Source of the DNA: Methanobacteriota archaeon
GTDB lineage: Archaea; Thermoplasmatota; Poseidoniia; Poseidoniales; Thalassarchaeaceae
Length of the DNA: 35,095 nt
Direction of reading: 5' to 3'
Assembly (NCBI GenBank): GCA_011523055.1
Contig: WTHQ01000028.1
Coordinates: forward strand, 1 to 35,095
The notes under the pieces were generated by a model. That model was given only the letters and a program-made list of their open reading frames with translations, ran no database searches and was not told where the DNA came from. The position numbers and the translations under genes were made by a program. Of the stretch, positions 15,426 to 24,700 are shown piece by piece. Each line of letters opens with the position of its first letter. Position 1 is the stretch's first letter.

Positions 15426-17162
15426 ATGCCCCCCAAAGTTGTCCATCCTATCCTGAGGAAGGAAGGCATTGAGGCTCGAGCATATCAATTGGAGGGAGTC
15501 GCAGAAGCCCTCGAAGGCTCTACGTTATTGGTATACCCAACCGCTGCGGGAAAGACCGCTGTGTCTGCCATGGTCATCGCTGAGGTGATTTCTAACGGAG
15601 GCAGTGCAGTCATGCTCGCACCGACTGTAGGACTGGTTGAACAGCACAAAACCACCCTCTCGAAATGGCTAGTGGGGGATGTAGTGATCTCCACATTGAC
15701 TGGATCGACCCCAGCTCCGAAGAGGGGCGTGACATGGGATAAGTCAGATCTCATTGTCGCGACGCCTCAGGTTTTCTACAACGATGTCCGAGGGGGGCGC
15801 TTGGACCCTTCATCCGTGTCAATTTTGGTCATAGACGAGGCGCATCACTCTGTTGGCAGCCATGCGATGGGTAAGTCTTGTGACGTATTCATCGGCGGAG
15901 GGGGGGGCAAGATTCTCGCTATGACCGCTAGCCCAGGATATTCCAGAAGGCAAGTAGAGGATCTGTGCCAGAGATTGGGCATTGAAAGGATCCACCTCAG
16001 ATCCTCAACCGACACTCGCCTGAAGAGGTATCTGTCCGACCTCGACTCGATAGAAATAAGGGTCGAGGTTCCCGAAGAGCTGAGAGAACTAGCTAGGCCA
16101 CTGATAGTCTGGCAGGAGGGGCTTATTGACGTAGAGAGAAGACTGGGGAGGTACGTACACGAGGGGGGGATTACGTACCCTGGCTTGGCCAGCGCGATGG
16201 ACAGGGCCAAGGGAGCCATAACGAGAGGGGACAAGACTGCGTTCGCTTCAATCTCCAGGATCGCCCTAGCATTGACACTTAATCACCTGATCAATCATAT
16301 CCTCTCACAAGGGGTTGGTGCTGCCAGGGAATTTCTCAGGAGGAAGTCCAACGAGGGGACTGAAAACAAGAAGTCGACCCGAGATTTCCTCAAAGACCAG
16401 AGAGTAACTGAATTACGGAGGAGTCTCGATTCTCTAGAGGAAATCCACACGAAGGTTGGAACTGTAAGGAGGTTAGTCTCAGAGCGTCTAAGGAGGAGTC
16501 CTGAGTCAAAGATAATTATTTTCGCTACGTACAGGGATACCGTTTCCTCAGTCCATAGGGCGCTAGAGGGAATTGAGGGCGCTAGGGCCCTAAGGTTCGT
16601 CGGCCAATCGAAGAGAGTTGATGGCGGGCTTACCTCAAGCGAGCAGATCAATACTATCCGAGAATTCAAGGACGGAGGAGGCAATATTCTCATAGCAACC
16701 TCAGTCGGCGAGGAGGGGTTGGACATTCCTTCTGCGGACCTCGTGATATTCTACGAGCCAGTCGGAAGTGAAACCCGGACGATTCAGAGGAGGGGCAGGA
16801 CAGGAAGAAGGCGCCAAGGGGACGTGGTGATGCTCATCGCAGAGGGGACCAGGGACGAGGGGGCTGCCACTGCCTCAATCCGAAGGGAAGCAGCGATGAT
16901 GAAGTCGATTCACGCTGCGAGGAGAGCACTCATCGGGGGGCCAATTAATTTTGACTTGATGAGTTCCTTCTCCGTGAGTGATGATGGCGCCACCCAGGGA
17001 GTCCTTAGATTCGTGGAGGATGAGCGGGAGGCCAACAAGAAGCAGCTATCCGACGTGGAGGACACTCCTATGGAGATAAAGCAGGGGGAGGCCAAGGAAA
17101 CAACTAGGTTGGAGCCGTCATCCTACCGCCCCAGTTGGCAATCGGGTTTGGAGGACTTCTGA
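15426..17162 (+). CDS. Hef/FANCM-like SF2 DNA helicase without nuclease domain
   Basis: Predicted ATP-dependent branched-DNA helicase of the Hef/FANCM/Mph1 group, 578 residues, acting at stalled forks. Domain 1 has RAYQLEGV near 18, Walker A PTAAGKT (38-44), APTVGLVEQH, DEAH (137-140) and TASPG. An insert of helical character (about 215-350) precedes domain 2, which has IIIFATYRDTV, ATSVGEEGLDIPSADLVIFY and motif VI QRRGRTGRRRQGDVVMLIAE. Archaeal Hef usually continues into an XPF-type nuclease plus HhH; here the protein ends after the helicase and an acidic, probably disordered tail of about 60 residues. The last residues QSGLEDF (572-578) fit a PIP box (QxxLxxF) for PCNA. Convergent with the next gene, 18 bases apart. 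Confidence 0.9.
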   Translation: MPPKVVHPILRKEGIEARAYQLEGVAEALEGSTLLVYPTAAGKTAVSAMVIAEVISNGGSAVMLAPTVGLVEQHKTTLSKWLVGDVVISTLTGSTPAPKRGVTWDKSDLIVATPQVFYNDVRGGRLDPSSVSILVIDEAHHSVGSHAMGKSCDVFIGGGGGKILAMTASPGYSRRQVEDLCQRLGIERIHLRSSTDTRLKRYLSDLDSIEIRVEVPEELRELARPLIVWQEGLIDVERRLGRYVHEGGITYPGLASAMDRAKGAITRGDKTAFASISRIALALTLNHLINHILSQGVGAAREFLRRKSNEGTENKKSTRDFLKDQRVTELRRSLDSLEEIHTKVGTVRRLVSERLRRSPESKIIIFATYRDTVSSVHRALEGIEGARALRFVGQSKRVDGGLTSSEQINTIREFKDGGGNILIATSVGEEGLDIPSADLVIFYEPVGSETRTIQRRGRTGRRRQGDVVMLIAEGTRDEGAATASIRREAAMMKSIHAARRALIGGPINFDLMSSFSVSDDGATQGVLRFVEDEREANKKQLSDVEDTPMEIKQGEAKETTRLEPSSYRPSWQSGLEDF

Positions 17163-17180
17163 GGGGGCCCTTCGTTATGG

Positions 17181-18041
17181 CTAGTCGCCGATAACTGCCA
17201 CTCTGGTCTTCAACATGGCGAGCCTTGTTGGGAAGTTACCAGTTAGGAACGCCACATACTCACAGAAGTGAATGACAGGGATGTTCGTGTTCAGGCCCGT
17301 TGCCCTGGAGGCCTTGCCTTGGTAGATGTCGAGCACGCCGTGGGCTAATGTACAGGCACTGATCACCATTTTGGCGCCCATGGCCTTGGCGTCAAAGAGG
17401 ATGTTGGCTGATTGCCTGAGTGCGGTTTGCTCCTCCGCGAAAATCCCTGGAGTGCCTGCTGACGAGGTCCTCGATGAGTAAGTTACGGGCTTACCCCCAC
17501 CTGCTTCGATTATGCCCTCCATGTACCAAGGGTCGAACACGTCGTCGCCACCTATTAGCCCATCTTGCTGCAGATTTGGCCCGTAGTATGGGCCGAGTGG
17601 TGAGGGGATAGGGTTCTTCACCTTCATTGAGAAGTTCTCGATGCCAATGTCTTCTACGATGACGTGGAGCAGATGCCTGATTCTTATCGATCCCTCGAGT
17701 ACTCTTCCGGTCGTCTTCTCAAGTGTCCTGTTGACGTCACCCATCAAGCTGGGGTCTGCCTTCAGCATCATGAGGTCCTCATGAAGTGTGGCGGCAGTCG
17801 TGGCGCATGGCGTGATTATGTCCAGGCCAAGATCCTCGGCGATTGACATCGTTCTCGCGTTCAGAGTTATCTGAAGGCGTCGGTTTGCCTGGCCGAGTAT
17901 TCCTGCACCACAGCTGGTCGCCCCTGGCATGTCGATCAATTCTATGTCGAGTGAGCGGCACGCTGCCCGCATGGTCTCATCGACCTCTGGTGCGCTGCTG
18001 TGCGCCACATTTCCGGGATGGTAGGCAAAGCGGATTGGCAT
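17181..18041 (-). CDS. HdrB/SdhE-like CCG protein lacking most Fe-S ligands
   Basis: 286 residues with the fold pattern of two CCG domains, as in heterodisulfide reductase HdrB, archaeal SdhE and the C-terminal half of TfrB. Recognisable blocks: FAYHPGN, ATSCGAGILGQANRRLQITL, LGLDIITPCATTAATL, GPYYGPN, FDPWYMEGIIEAGGGKPVTY, MVISACTLAH. Each domain should supply five cysteines (C, CC, CxxC). Here the positions are N11, S43-C44, C79-T82 in the first and P155, S193-S194, C230-A233 in the second, so only 3 of 10 remain. Noncubane clusters are therefore unlikely, and a heterodisulfide reductase function should not be assumed. The frame is intact, so it is not a pseudogene. It lies 11 bases downstream of, and is surely co-transcribed with, the ferredoxin-flavodoxin-SdhB-like gene. 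Function unknown. Confidence 0.85.
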   Translation of the reverse strand: MPIRFAYHPGNVAHSSAPEVDETMRAACRSLDIELIDMPGATSCGAGILGQANRRLQITLNARTMSIAEDLGLDIITPCATTAATLHEDLMMLKADPSLMGDVNRTLEKTTGRVLEGSIRIRHLLHVIVEDIGIENFSMKVKNPIPSPLGPYYGPNLQQDGLIGGDDVFDPWYMEGIIEAGGGKPVTYSSRTSSAGTPGIFAEEQTALRQSANILFDAKAMGAKMVISACTLAHGVLDIYQGKASRATGLNTNIPVIHFCEYVAFLTGNFPTRLAMLKTRVAVIGD

Positions 18042-18052
18042 TCGATTTCACC

Positions 18053-20032
18053 TCAGAATCTGCTGTCTAGGCTATTGAAAATTGAAACCACTTCATAGTG
18101 GCGATCCACCCTCTTGTTGAATTGTCTGGGCATCTTCCCAATGCCGGCGGGAGGGGCTACCAACGCCAGTATGTCATTCACCATCTTACCGCCTGTCCTC
18201 GTGAAGCCTGTGAGCATCCTGGCTGTGACTCCAGATGTGAGGTTGGAAAGTAAGCCGAGTGGACCCAACACCTGTCGATAGAGGACTGTATCATTGACCC
18301 TTCCACTGCTCTTGAGAGTCCATGCGTACCACCATACGTGCTTACCGTGACGGCCATTGTAGCCGTTTAGCTCGAGAGCCTTGGTCCTGGCGCCGAAGAG
18401 GGCTGATTGGACCTCCCTACCAGCGAGGGGTTGTCTTGCCATGGGCGCTAGGTCCGTCTCCGCGAGGATTGCGTTCTGCCCCCCCAGGAGTGCATCGATC
18501 TCCCTCACCCGATTCGAGGAGGTTCTGGGGTCTGATCTCTTGACCCACAGGTCTAGGCAGACAGACGGTCCTAGGTAGGACTGAGAGTAGGCTACGGAAT
18601 CCGAGCAGGCATGTAGGGCCTCTGGGCCGAAGCGATCGGACATCCTGTGTAGAGTGGTTGCCTGAGCGGACGACATCGTTCCAATCAGTGTACCTTGGTC
18701 CGACCTTATCGCCTCCCTGGTTTTCGAGACGTGCCAGAGCGACGCCTCTTCTCGCTTCTTCACCAGAGATCCGAAGTCGACACATAGGTCTCTCACGACA
18801 TCGTATCCTGGGAGGGGTTCGACCCTAAGTGCCAAGGCGCCTGGCCTGCCGTTGGACAGGGTCTCGATTCTAGAGATCCCTGGGAGGGTGATCCTGCCAT
18901 TGACCGAGATGGCGGTGTTTGGATCATGAGGTGCCCCATCGGTGAAGCATAGGCTCCCGTCATGGGTTCTCTGAATGGCTCTTAGGGACTCGAGGAGGGT
19001 CAGGTGGCCGGGCAGTGAGCAGACCCATGTGTCAATGCCGCTGGTTCTTTTGTGTGGGTCGTACCTGAATACGCTTAGTTGGACCTCCATCTCCTGTGAG
19101 GTCAGGTCCGGGAGAACGAAGCCGTCTTCCCCGTCTGCGACAGCAGCTCCCCCCTCGGCCATTTCCCGTATTGAATCGACCAATTCTTCGTGTAGGTTAC
19201 CAGAGTCATCGACAGCTGAGAGCATGGTGAGGGCCTCCTGGGCCCATTCTGCGGCCATGGCCTCGTAGTCCACATCACAATCGACCCTGGGGGCCACCCG
19301 TTTGGCACCCAGCTCCTCGAGCCGTCCGTCCCAGTCTTTTCCGGACTGGCAGAACAACTCGTAGGAGGTGTCGCCCAAGGACAGGACGGAGAATGCCATG
19401 CCGCCCATGCTGGGGGCGTTATCCGATGACGCGGCTTGCCACAGGGCCTCTGCATTGTCTGGCATCTCCCCCTCCCCCCAAGTGGAACACACGATTGCCA
19501 CCCTTTTCATCGAGGCCATCTGATTTATGTCAAATCCGTCCATGTCGTGTACTATCCCCTCAAGTCCGTAGTCAACAGCTCTCTTGGCGAAGTTCGAAGC
19601 GAGTTGCTCAGAGTTTCCTGACTGCGAGCCGAAGAAGATATTCAAGGTCCTGTCTCCAGTGGTTAGAAATGCCTCTAGACCGTCATTTACCGCTACAGAT
19701 GGTACGGTGTCAATGGCGGTGGTTTCCTCGGTGTCTGCCTCCACGACGCTCACTTCTGGGGCTACTTCGTCCGTTTGTGCCTCGACGACGATAATGACAT
19801 CGACTGGACAGCCATCTGCAGCGTCTAGGATGTCATCGGAAAATGTCTGAATGACTTCTGATTTCAAACCGGACTTCGTGTCATTTCGGTCGAATCCACC
19901 ATCGAGCCTGACATCTGATTTGATGAAACAGGTGTCCTCGGTGACCTCGAAAACCTCGGGTGCGGCCTCTTCGCACGCATCACAAGTTATGCATCCCTCT
20001 TCGATGTAAACACTGAAGATGCCCAAGTCCAA
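18053..20032 (-). CDS. Ferredoxin-flavodoxin-SdhB-like fusion protein (SdhB part without Fe-S cysteines)
   Basis: 659 residues, three parts. (1) About 1-85: single-cluster ferredoxin with CITCDAC (C14, C17, C20) and C75-P, an intact [4Fe-4S] site. (2) About 128-275: flavodoxin of the CysJ/diflavin type, with FMN phosphate loop GSQSGNSEQ (135-143), STWGEGEMPDNAE and LGDTSYELFCQSGKDWDGRL; no NADPH/FAD domain follows. (3) About 315-555: SdhB/FrdB-like, recognised by VFRYDP, RVEPLPGYDVVRDLCVDF and SYLGPSV, but the [2Fe-2S] loop (360-380) has one Cys and the C-terminal cluster motifs have only C476 and C492. A C-terminal helical part of about 100 residues is unknown. The start is TTG at 20032 after GGGGGA; no in-frame ATG exists upstream before a stop. 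Probably cytosolic electron transfer with the HdrB-like partner; no SdhA is nearby. Confidence 0.85.
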   Translation of the reverse strand: MDLGIFSVYIEEGCITCDACEEAAPEVFEVTEDTCFIKSDVRLDGGFDRNDTKSGLKSEVIQTFSDDILDAADGCPVDVIIVVEAQTDEVAPEVSVVEADTEETTAIDTVPSVAVNDGLEAFLTTGDRTLNIFFGSQSGNSEQLASNFAKRAVDYGLEGIVHDMDGFDINQMASMKRVAIVCSTWGEGEMPDNAEALWQAASSDNAPSMGGMAFSVLSLGDTSYELFCQSGKDWDGRLEELGAKRVAPRVDCDVDYEAMAAEWAQEALTMLSAVDDSGNLHEELVDSIREMAEGGAAVADGEDGFVLPDLTSQEMEVQLSVFRYDPHKRTSGIDTWVCSLPGHLTLLESLRAIQRTHDGSLCFTDGAPHDPNTAISVNGRITLPGISRIETLSNGRPGALALRVEPLPGYDVVRDLCVDFGSLVKKREEASLWHVSKTREAIRSDQGTLIGTMSSAQATTLHRMSDRFGPEALHACSDSVAYSQSYLGPSVCLDLWVKRSDPRTSSNRVREIDALLGGQNAILAETDLAPMARQPLAGREVQSALFGARTKALELNGYNGRHGKHVWWYAWTLKSSGRVNDTVLYRQVLGPLGLLSNLTSGVTARMLTGFTRTGGKMVNDILALVAPPAGIGKMPRQFNKRVDRHYEVVSIFNSLDSRF

Positions 20033-20117
20033 TCCCCCGTTGATCCCCCGCAGAAATTAGCGACTATTGAACATGTGGATTGCAAGAGCAGGGTGGTGCG
20101 AGATATCCTACTGGAAA

Positions 20118-21728
20118 TTACATCTCCATTCCATCGAATTCGCTTCCCATTTCCGGTGCGCCCCCTTTGCTCGAGATTACGTCATCGATGCGGAGTATCA
20201 TGACAGCGGTTTCGCTGGCGGATTGAATCGCCTGCTCAACTACCCTAGTTGGCTCGTAGACGTTCCCTGATTGCATATCCACGACCCCCCCGTCGTAGAC
20301 ATTCACGCCATGTGTTGTCTTACCCTCTGAGTGAGCCTTCCTAAGAGCGATAATCGTGTTGACTGGATCTAGGCCTGCATTCTCCGCCAAGGTCCTGGGT
20401 ATGACCTCAAGAGCACCGGCGAATGCCTCGATCGCCATCTGCTCCCTGCCCCCAACTCCCTCGGCGAATGAGCGAAGGTCTCTGCTTACAGCTGCGAGCA
20501 CGGACCCGCCCCCTGTCAGCACTGTTCCATCTTCATGGGCAACGGAGACCACACCTATGGCGTCATCGAAAGCTCTCCTGATCTCGTCAACGACGTGCTC
20601 GGTCCCGCCTCGCAGCAGGACGGAGACCGCCTTTGCTTTCTCGCACCCCGTAATGAATACCATGTCCGAGTCGCCAATCTTCCTTTCATCCACCTTGGAG
20701 GCATTGCCGAGATCATCTTTGGACAAGTCCTCCAATGTCGTGACAATGCGTCCGCCAGTAGCCTTGGAGAGGGCTTCCATGTCGCTCTTCTTCGCCCTTC
20801 GGATCGCGAATATTCCAGATTTTGCCATGTGATGTTGTGCTAGGTCATCAATACCCTTCTGACAGATGAGGACATTTGCGCCCGCGGCTGAGATCTTGTC
20901 AACTAGTCCCTTGATGTACGATTCCTCCTCGTCCAGGAATTGCGACAGCATGCTGGGGTCTGTGATCTGGATCTTCGCATCCACCTCTGTTTTCTTTACC
21001 TCTATCGCAGAGTTGACTAAGGCGATCTTCGCATTGTCCACGGCTCTTGGCATCCCTGAGTGGACCCTTTCCTTGTCGAGTATGATCCCGTCCACAAGGG
21101 AGCTGTCCTTGATCGAGCCGCCTTGCTTCTTCTCGACCTTGACGTCATCCAGGTCGACCAATATCCCGTCGCCGTCTTCCTGGGCGACGGCGATGACGGC
21201 CCTCACGCAGATGTCTGAAAGGAACTCCTTGACAGCGCCAGCGCTTTTCCCGGTCAACGCAGTCTTGGCGACCTCAGCCAGAGTCATCTCGTTTACTTCG
21301 ATCGCATGGGAGTCGATGAGGTCGATCGCCTTGTCAGATGCAAGACGAAATCCCTCGCAGATGACGGTGGGATGGACATTCTGCTCGATCAAGTCCTCTG
21401 ATCTTTTGAGGAGTTCTCCTGCGAGAACCACGGCAGTGGTGGTGCCGTCAAAACAATGCTGCTCCTGTGTTTTGGCGATTTCGATGATCATCTTCGCAGC
21501 GGGGTGCTCTATGTCCATCTCCTTCAGGATGGTGGCCCCATCGTTGGTGATCACAACGTCACCCATGCTATCCACGAGCATTTTGTCCATACCCTTTGGG
21601 CCCAATGTGGACCTCACGGCTTCTGCGACTGCCTTCGCAGCGGCGATGTTATTGCTCTGCGCAGTCCTGCCGCTCGTTCGTGTCGTACCTTCTTTCAAGA
21701 TAAAAATAGGCTGTTGCGAGTTGGTCAT
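20118..21728 (-). CDS. thsA: Thermosome subunit (group II chaperonin, Hsp60 family)
   Basis: ATP-dependent protein-folding chaperonin of the cytosol forming double rings with a built-in lid; 536 residues, full length. ATP-site motifs: TLGPKGMDKM (41-50), TNDGATILKE (61-70) and DGTTT (94-98). The residues just before DGTTT read EQHCF where most thermosomes have EVG. The helical-protrusion/apical region (about 215-365) and the C-terminal NAGLDPVNTIIALR are typical, and the protein ends in a Met/Gly-containing tail (MGSEFDGMEM). It stands 65 bases after the surface-protein gene and 85 before the ferredoxin fusion gene on the same strand; no clear TATA box was found in the 65-base gap. Confidence 0.97.
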   Translation of the reverse strand: MTNSQQPIFILKEGTTRTSGRTAQSNNIAAAKAVAEAVRSTLGPKGMDKMLVDSMGDVVITNDGATILKEMDIEHPAAKMIIEIAKTQEQHCFDGTTTAVVLAGELLKRSEDLIEQNVHPTVICEGFRLASDKAIDLIDSHAIEVNEMTLAEVAKTALTGKSAGAVKEFLSDICVRAVIAVAQEDGDGILVDLDDVKVEKKQGGSIKDSSLVDGIILDKERVHSGMPRAVDNAKIALVNSAIEVKKTEVDAKIQITDPSMLSQFLDEEESYIKGLVDKISAAGANVLICQKGIDDLAQHHMAKSGIFAIRRAKKSDMEALSKATGGRIVTTLEDLSKDDLGNASKVDERKIGDSDMVFITGCEKAKAVSVLLRGGTEHVVDEIRRAFDDAIGVVSVAHEDGTVLTGGGSVLAAVSRDLRSFAEGVGGREQMAIEAFAGALEVIPRTLAENAGLDPVNTIIALRKAHSEGKTTHGVNVYDGGVVDMQSGNVYEPTRVVEQAIQSASETAVMILRIDDVISSKGGAPEMGSEFDGMEM

Positions 21729-21793
21729 TCAGACACCCCTTGCCTGTTGCCAACAGAGGCACCGTCATAAGGGCTGCCACTAGTTTAGTTGGA

Positions 21794-24700
21794 TCACTGA
21801 TCTCGATCATCGGGGTCGGGCGGGGGCGCTGGAGATTGGTGGAATATGGATTGAGCGCCTCCAAGTGCTGAGTTTGCAACTGAGTCCTGTATTGGCAAGT
21901 AGGAAGAGTGGTCTCCGGAGTCGAAGTTGGTGTACTCCTCCATCGGCCCACTGGCACCTCGGAACACCCTAAATGCCGTGAAGAGGATCGCAAGTGCCCC
22001 CAGTAACCCTGCGGCGATTACAGCGTAGTTCCCAACAGTAAGTCCGATTTCCTCCACATCAGGCCCTTGCTCGACTGGGTTGGACTTGATCATCCTCAAT
22101 GGTGTGCCACTGCTGGTCTTGTCTATGTCGGTGTCCACTAGCAAGGTCAAGTCGAAATCCATCGAGTTTTCTTCTAGGTTGCGAAGGTTTGCCTCGTTGA
22201 TTATCACGGTGACTTTGACCACTCTGAGTTCATCCGATCCCAACACGAAGTCCCTGTCCCCCGTTTCGACTCGGGCGTCGAACACGTTGAAGAACAGGTC
22301 AGATTGTCTGTCAATGTCGACTCGAACGAGCTGTTCGTAGGAAGGATGGAGGTTTCTGATTGAGAAGAGGAGCTCGTAAGAGCCCTCTTCAGTTATGGTG
22401 GTCAGGGCTTGCTCGGGGAAAATCTGGAGCCAGCCAACCGACCCCACGTCAAAAACAGCAGCCCCTGAGTCAGACACCACCACGTTCCTCTGTGCAGCGA
22501 CATCTGAACTGGCTTCCATTGATACGGTTCTCTCACCAAAGGTTCCAGAGTCAAAGCTGTATGAGACCGTCACATTGTAGGATGCCCCAGGGGGAATCCA
22601 GGGGGTTAGGTCGTTTTCTTCTCCGCTGATTACGTTGACGTCTTCAAGGTGGTCAAAAGTCAGCCTGTACCTATCCATTTGATTTCCGCGGTTCCAGACC
22701 TCCCACCTTAGGGTCCTGGGCTCGTCGCCTCCCCGGTATACTTCCTCAGACATATCAAGCTCCGCGACCTCGACCAATTGGGTAGACGGGACCGTTAGGG
22801 TAATTGTGGATTGTACCTCATATGCAGGATTCGATTGGCTCCTGGCAGTGATCCTGAGGAGATAGGTCTCATTCTCCACACCATATGGCATGGGAAGAAG
22901 CAGGAGGGCGGTGGTATCTCCACCGAATGGGTCTATGCCAAGTGTGGAGGGCGTTCCCAACCTGGCTCTCAATGATGGGTCAGCAGTCACGAAAAGGTCG
23001 AACGCCTCCTCTGAGTTTCCGTTGTTGATTAGAACAAGTTCGATGATCCTGGAAACGTTGTCTGCAGGAATTTGCCCTTCCCTGAATTCAGGGATTATCT
23101 CCAGGTCCAGTTTGTTCAGGACCTCTACCCTGATTACCCGGTCGGCCGGGAAGTTATTGGGCGCCTTCCCGTTAACATCGAGTCGTAGGTCATACACCCC
23201 AGGATTAGCATCGGAGGGCACGGTGATGTGTGGAACTAGTTCAACCTCCTCCCCTATCGAGGTGTAGATCTCATCCACGGTTTCCCCGAGGTTATTCGAC
23301 CATGTGATCAAAACAGAGGGGTCCCAGGTTGGCTCGTCGAGGAATGCGCCGCCCAAGTTCCAACTTCCAATTTGGTTGCCAGTATTCTTGAACGTCAATG
23401 GGGTTGTGCCAGTGTCTCCTGGATACAGTTGCAGATGGGGGTCCCCGCCAGAGGGATTGAACTCAAGATCGATGAAACCGGAGTAAGACGGTTGGACGTC
23501 CACATACTGGATGATCGGTTGGCCCATTTCCAGCTTTGAGGCATTGGTGAGCCCGTCATTAATGTGAATGTGCCACTCCAGAGATTCAACGGAGACGCTC
23601 GGGGGAATTGACAGGTTGAACCATGCAGGCATCGTTGTCTGTGCCTTGATGTTCTTCGTCAAGACGAAAGAGTCCTTGTCATTTGTACCAGGAGTGTCTA
23701 TCCGAATGAGGTCGGGCCATGATGAATTTGTGACCTCACTGTATATCCTTAGGGTGATGTCGACGTAGCCGTTGTTGGTTATGCCGCAGGCCAATTCGAT
23801 TGGGTCGCCGACGGGTATGACTGCATGTGCTTCTATTCCCTCCTTGTAGTCGCCTTGGCAATCCACCGAGATGGTGTACTCTGGGATCTTCTCTATGGCA
23901 AACATCAGGAAGCCATCGACCTCGATTCCGGTTGTTGCTCCTGTGCTGTCGCTTCTGAATAGGTACGACATCCTGTATTCTGCTCGAGGATGTATGTCAG
24001 ACATGTCCCATATTATTTGCTCCCATGAGCCATTTGTGGGGAGTGTCATATTGGTAAAGTTCAACTCCTGGGAATTCAACCCTGCCACAGCTTGAAGGGA
24101 TACTGAGTCTCCTGCTCCCATTTCTCCTCTGGCATGGGTTACCAGTTGCATCGAGTAGTATTGGTAGCCTTTCACAACTGCTCCGCACATGAAAGTGCCG
24201 TGAACTGTACTGATCTGAGTGTCGAGGTCCCCATCACCAAGACCATGTCCAGTGTCAGTGCATGCAGAATCCGCGGCCCTGAAGCCTAGATGTAGTCTGT
24301 CTATCCTACCGCTTGCGTAGTCGAGCTGGTCATTCCCTGAGATCCTCCAATGATTAACGCCAATTGCTGAGTCACCGCCTGAGTAATCTAGCCTCCAGTG
24401 TCCTGCGTCATCTGGATCTGTAGAGAGGGTCCCATCGGAGTCGTAGCCCGCAGTCATCCAGATCAAACCTATATTCGGCGGATTTGGACAGTTCAACTCG
24501 CCGTCACCATCAACATCTGAACACCAGCCCTCGTCCATGGGATCGTCCATCACTGCAACCGGGATCTCTCGGACGAGTACGTCGTTGAGTGGGTCTTCGT
24601 CTATGCCAACACCCGAGTCAATCTCGACGGACACCAGCAACCCGCCGCTCAGAACGCCAGTGTCGGACAATACGCTGTGGGTGTAGTTCGGGACGTAGTT

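Noticed and set aside
17181-18041. Annotation as functional heterodisulfide reductase subunit B
   Set aside because: Seven of ten cluster cysteines are missing and the organism shows no methanogenesis genes here.
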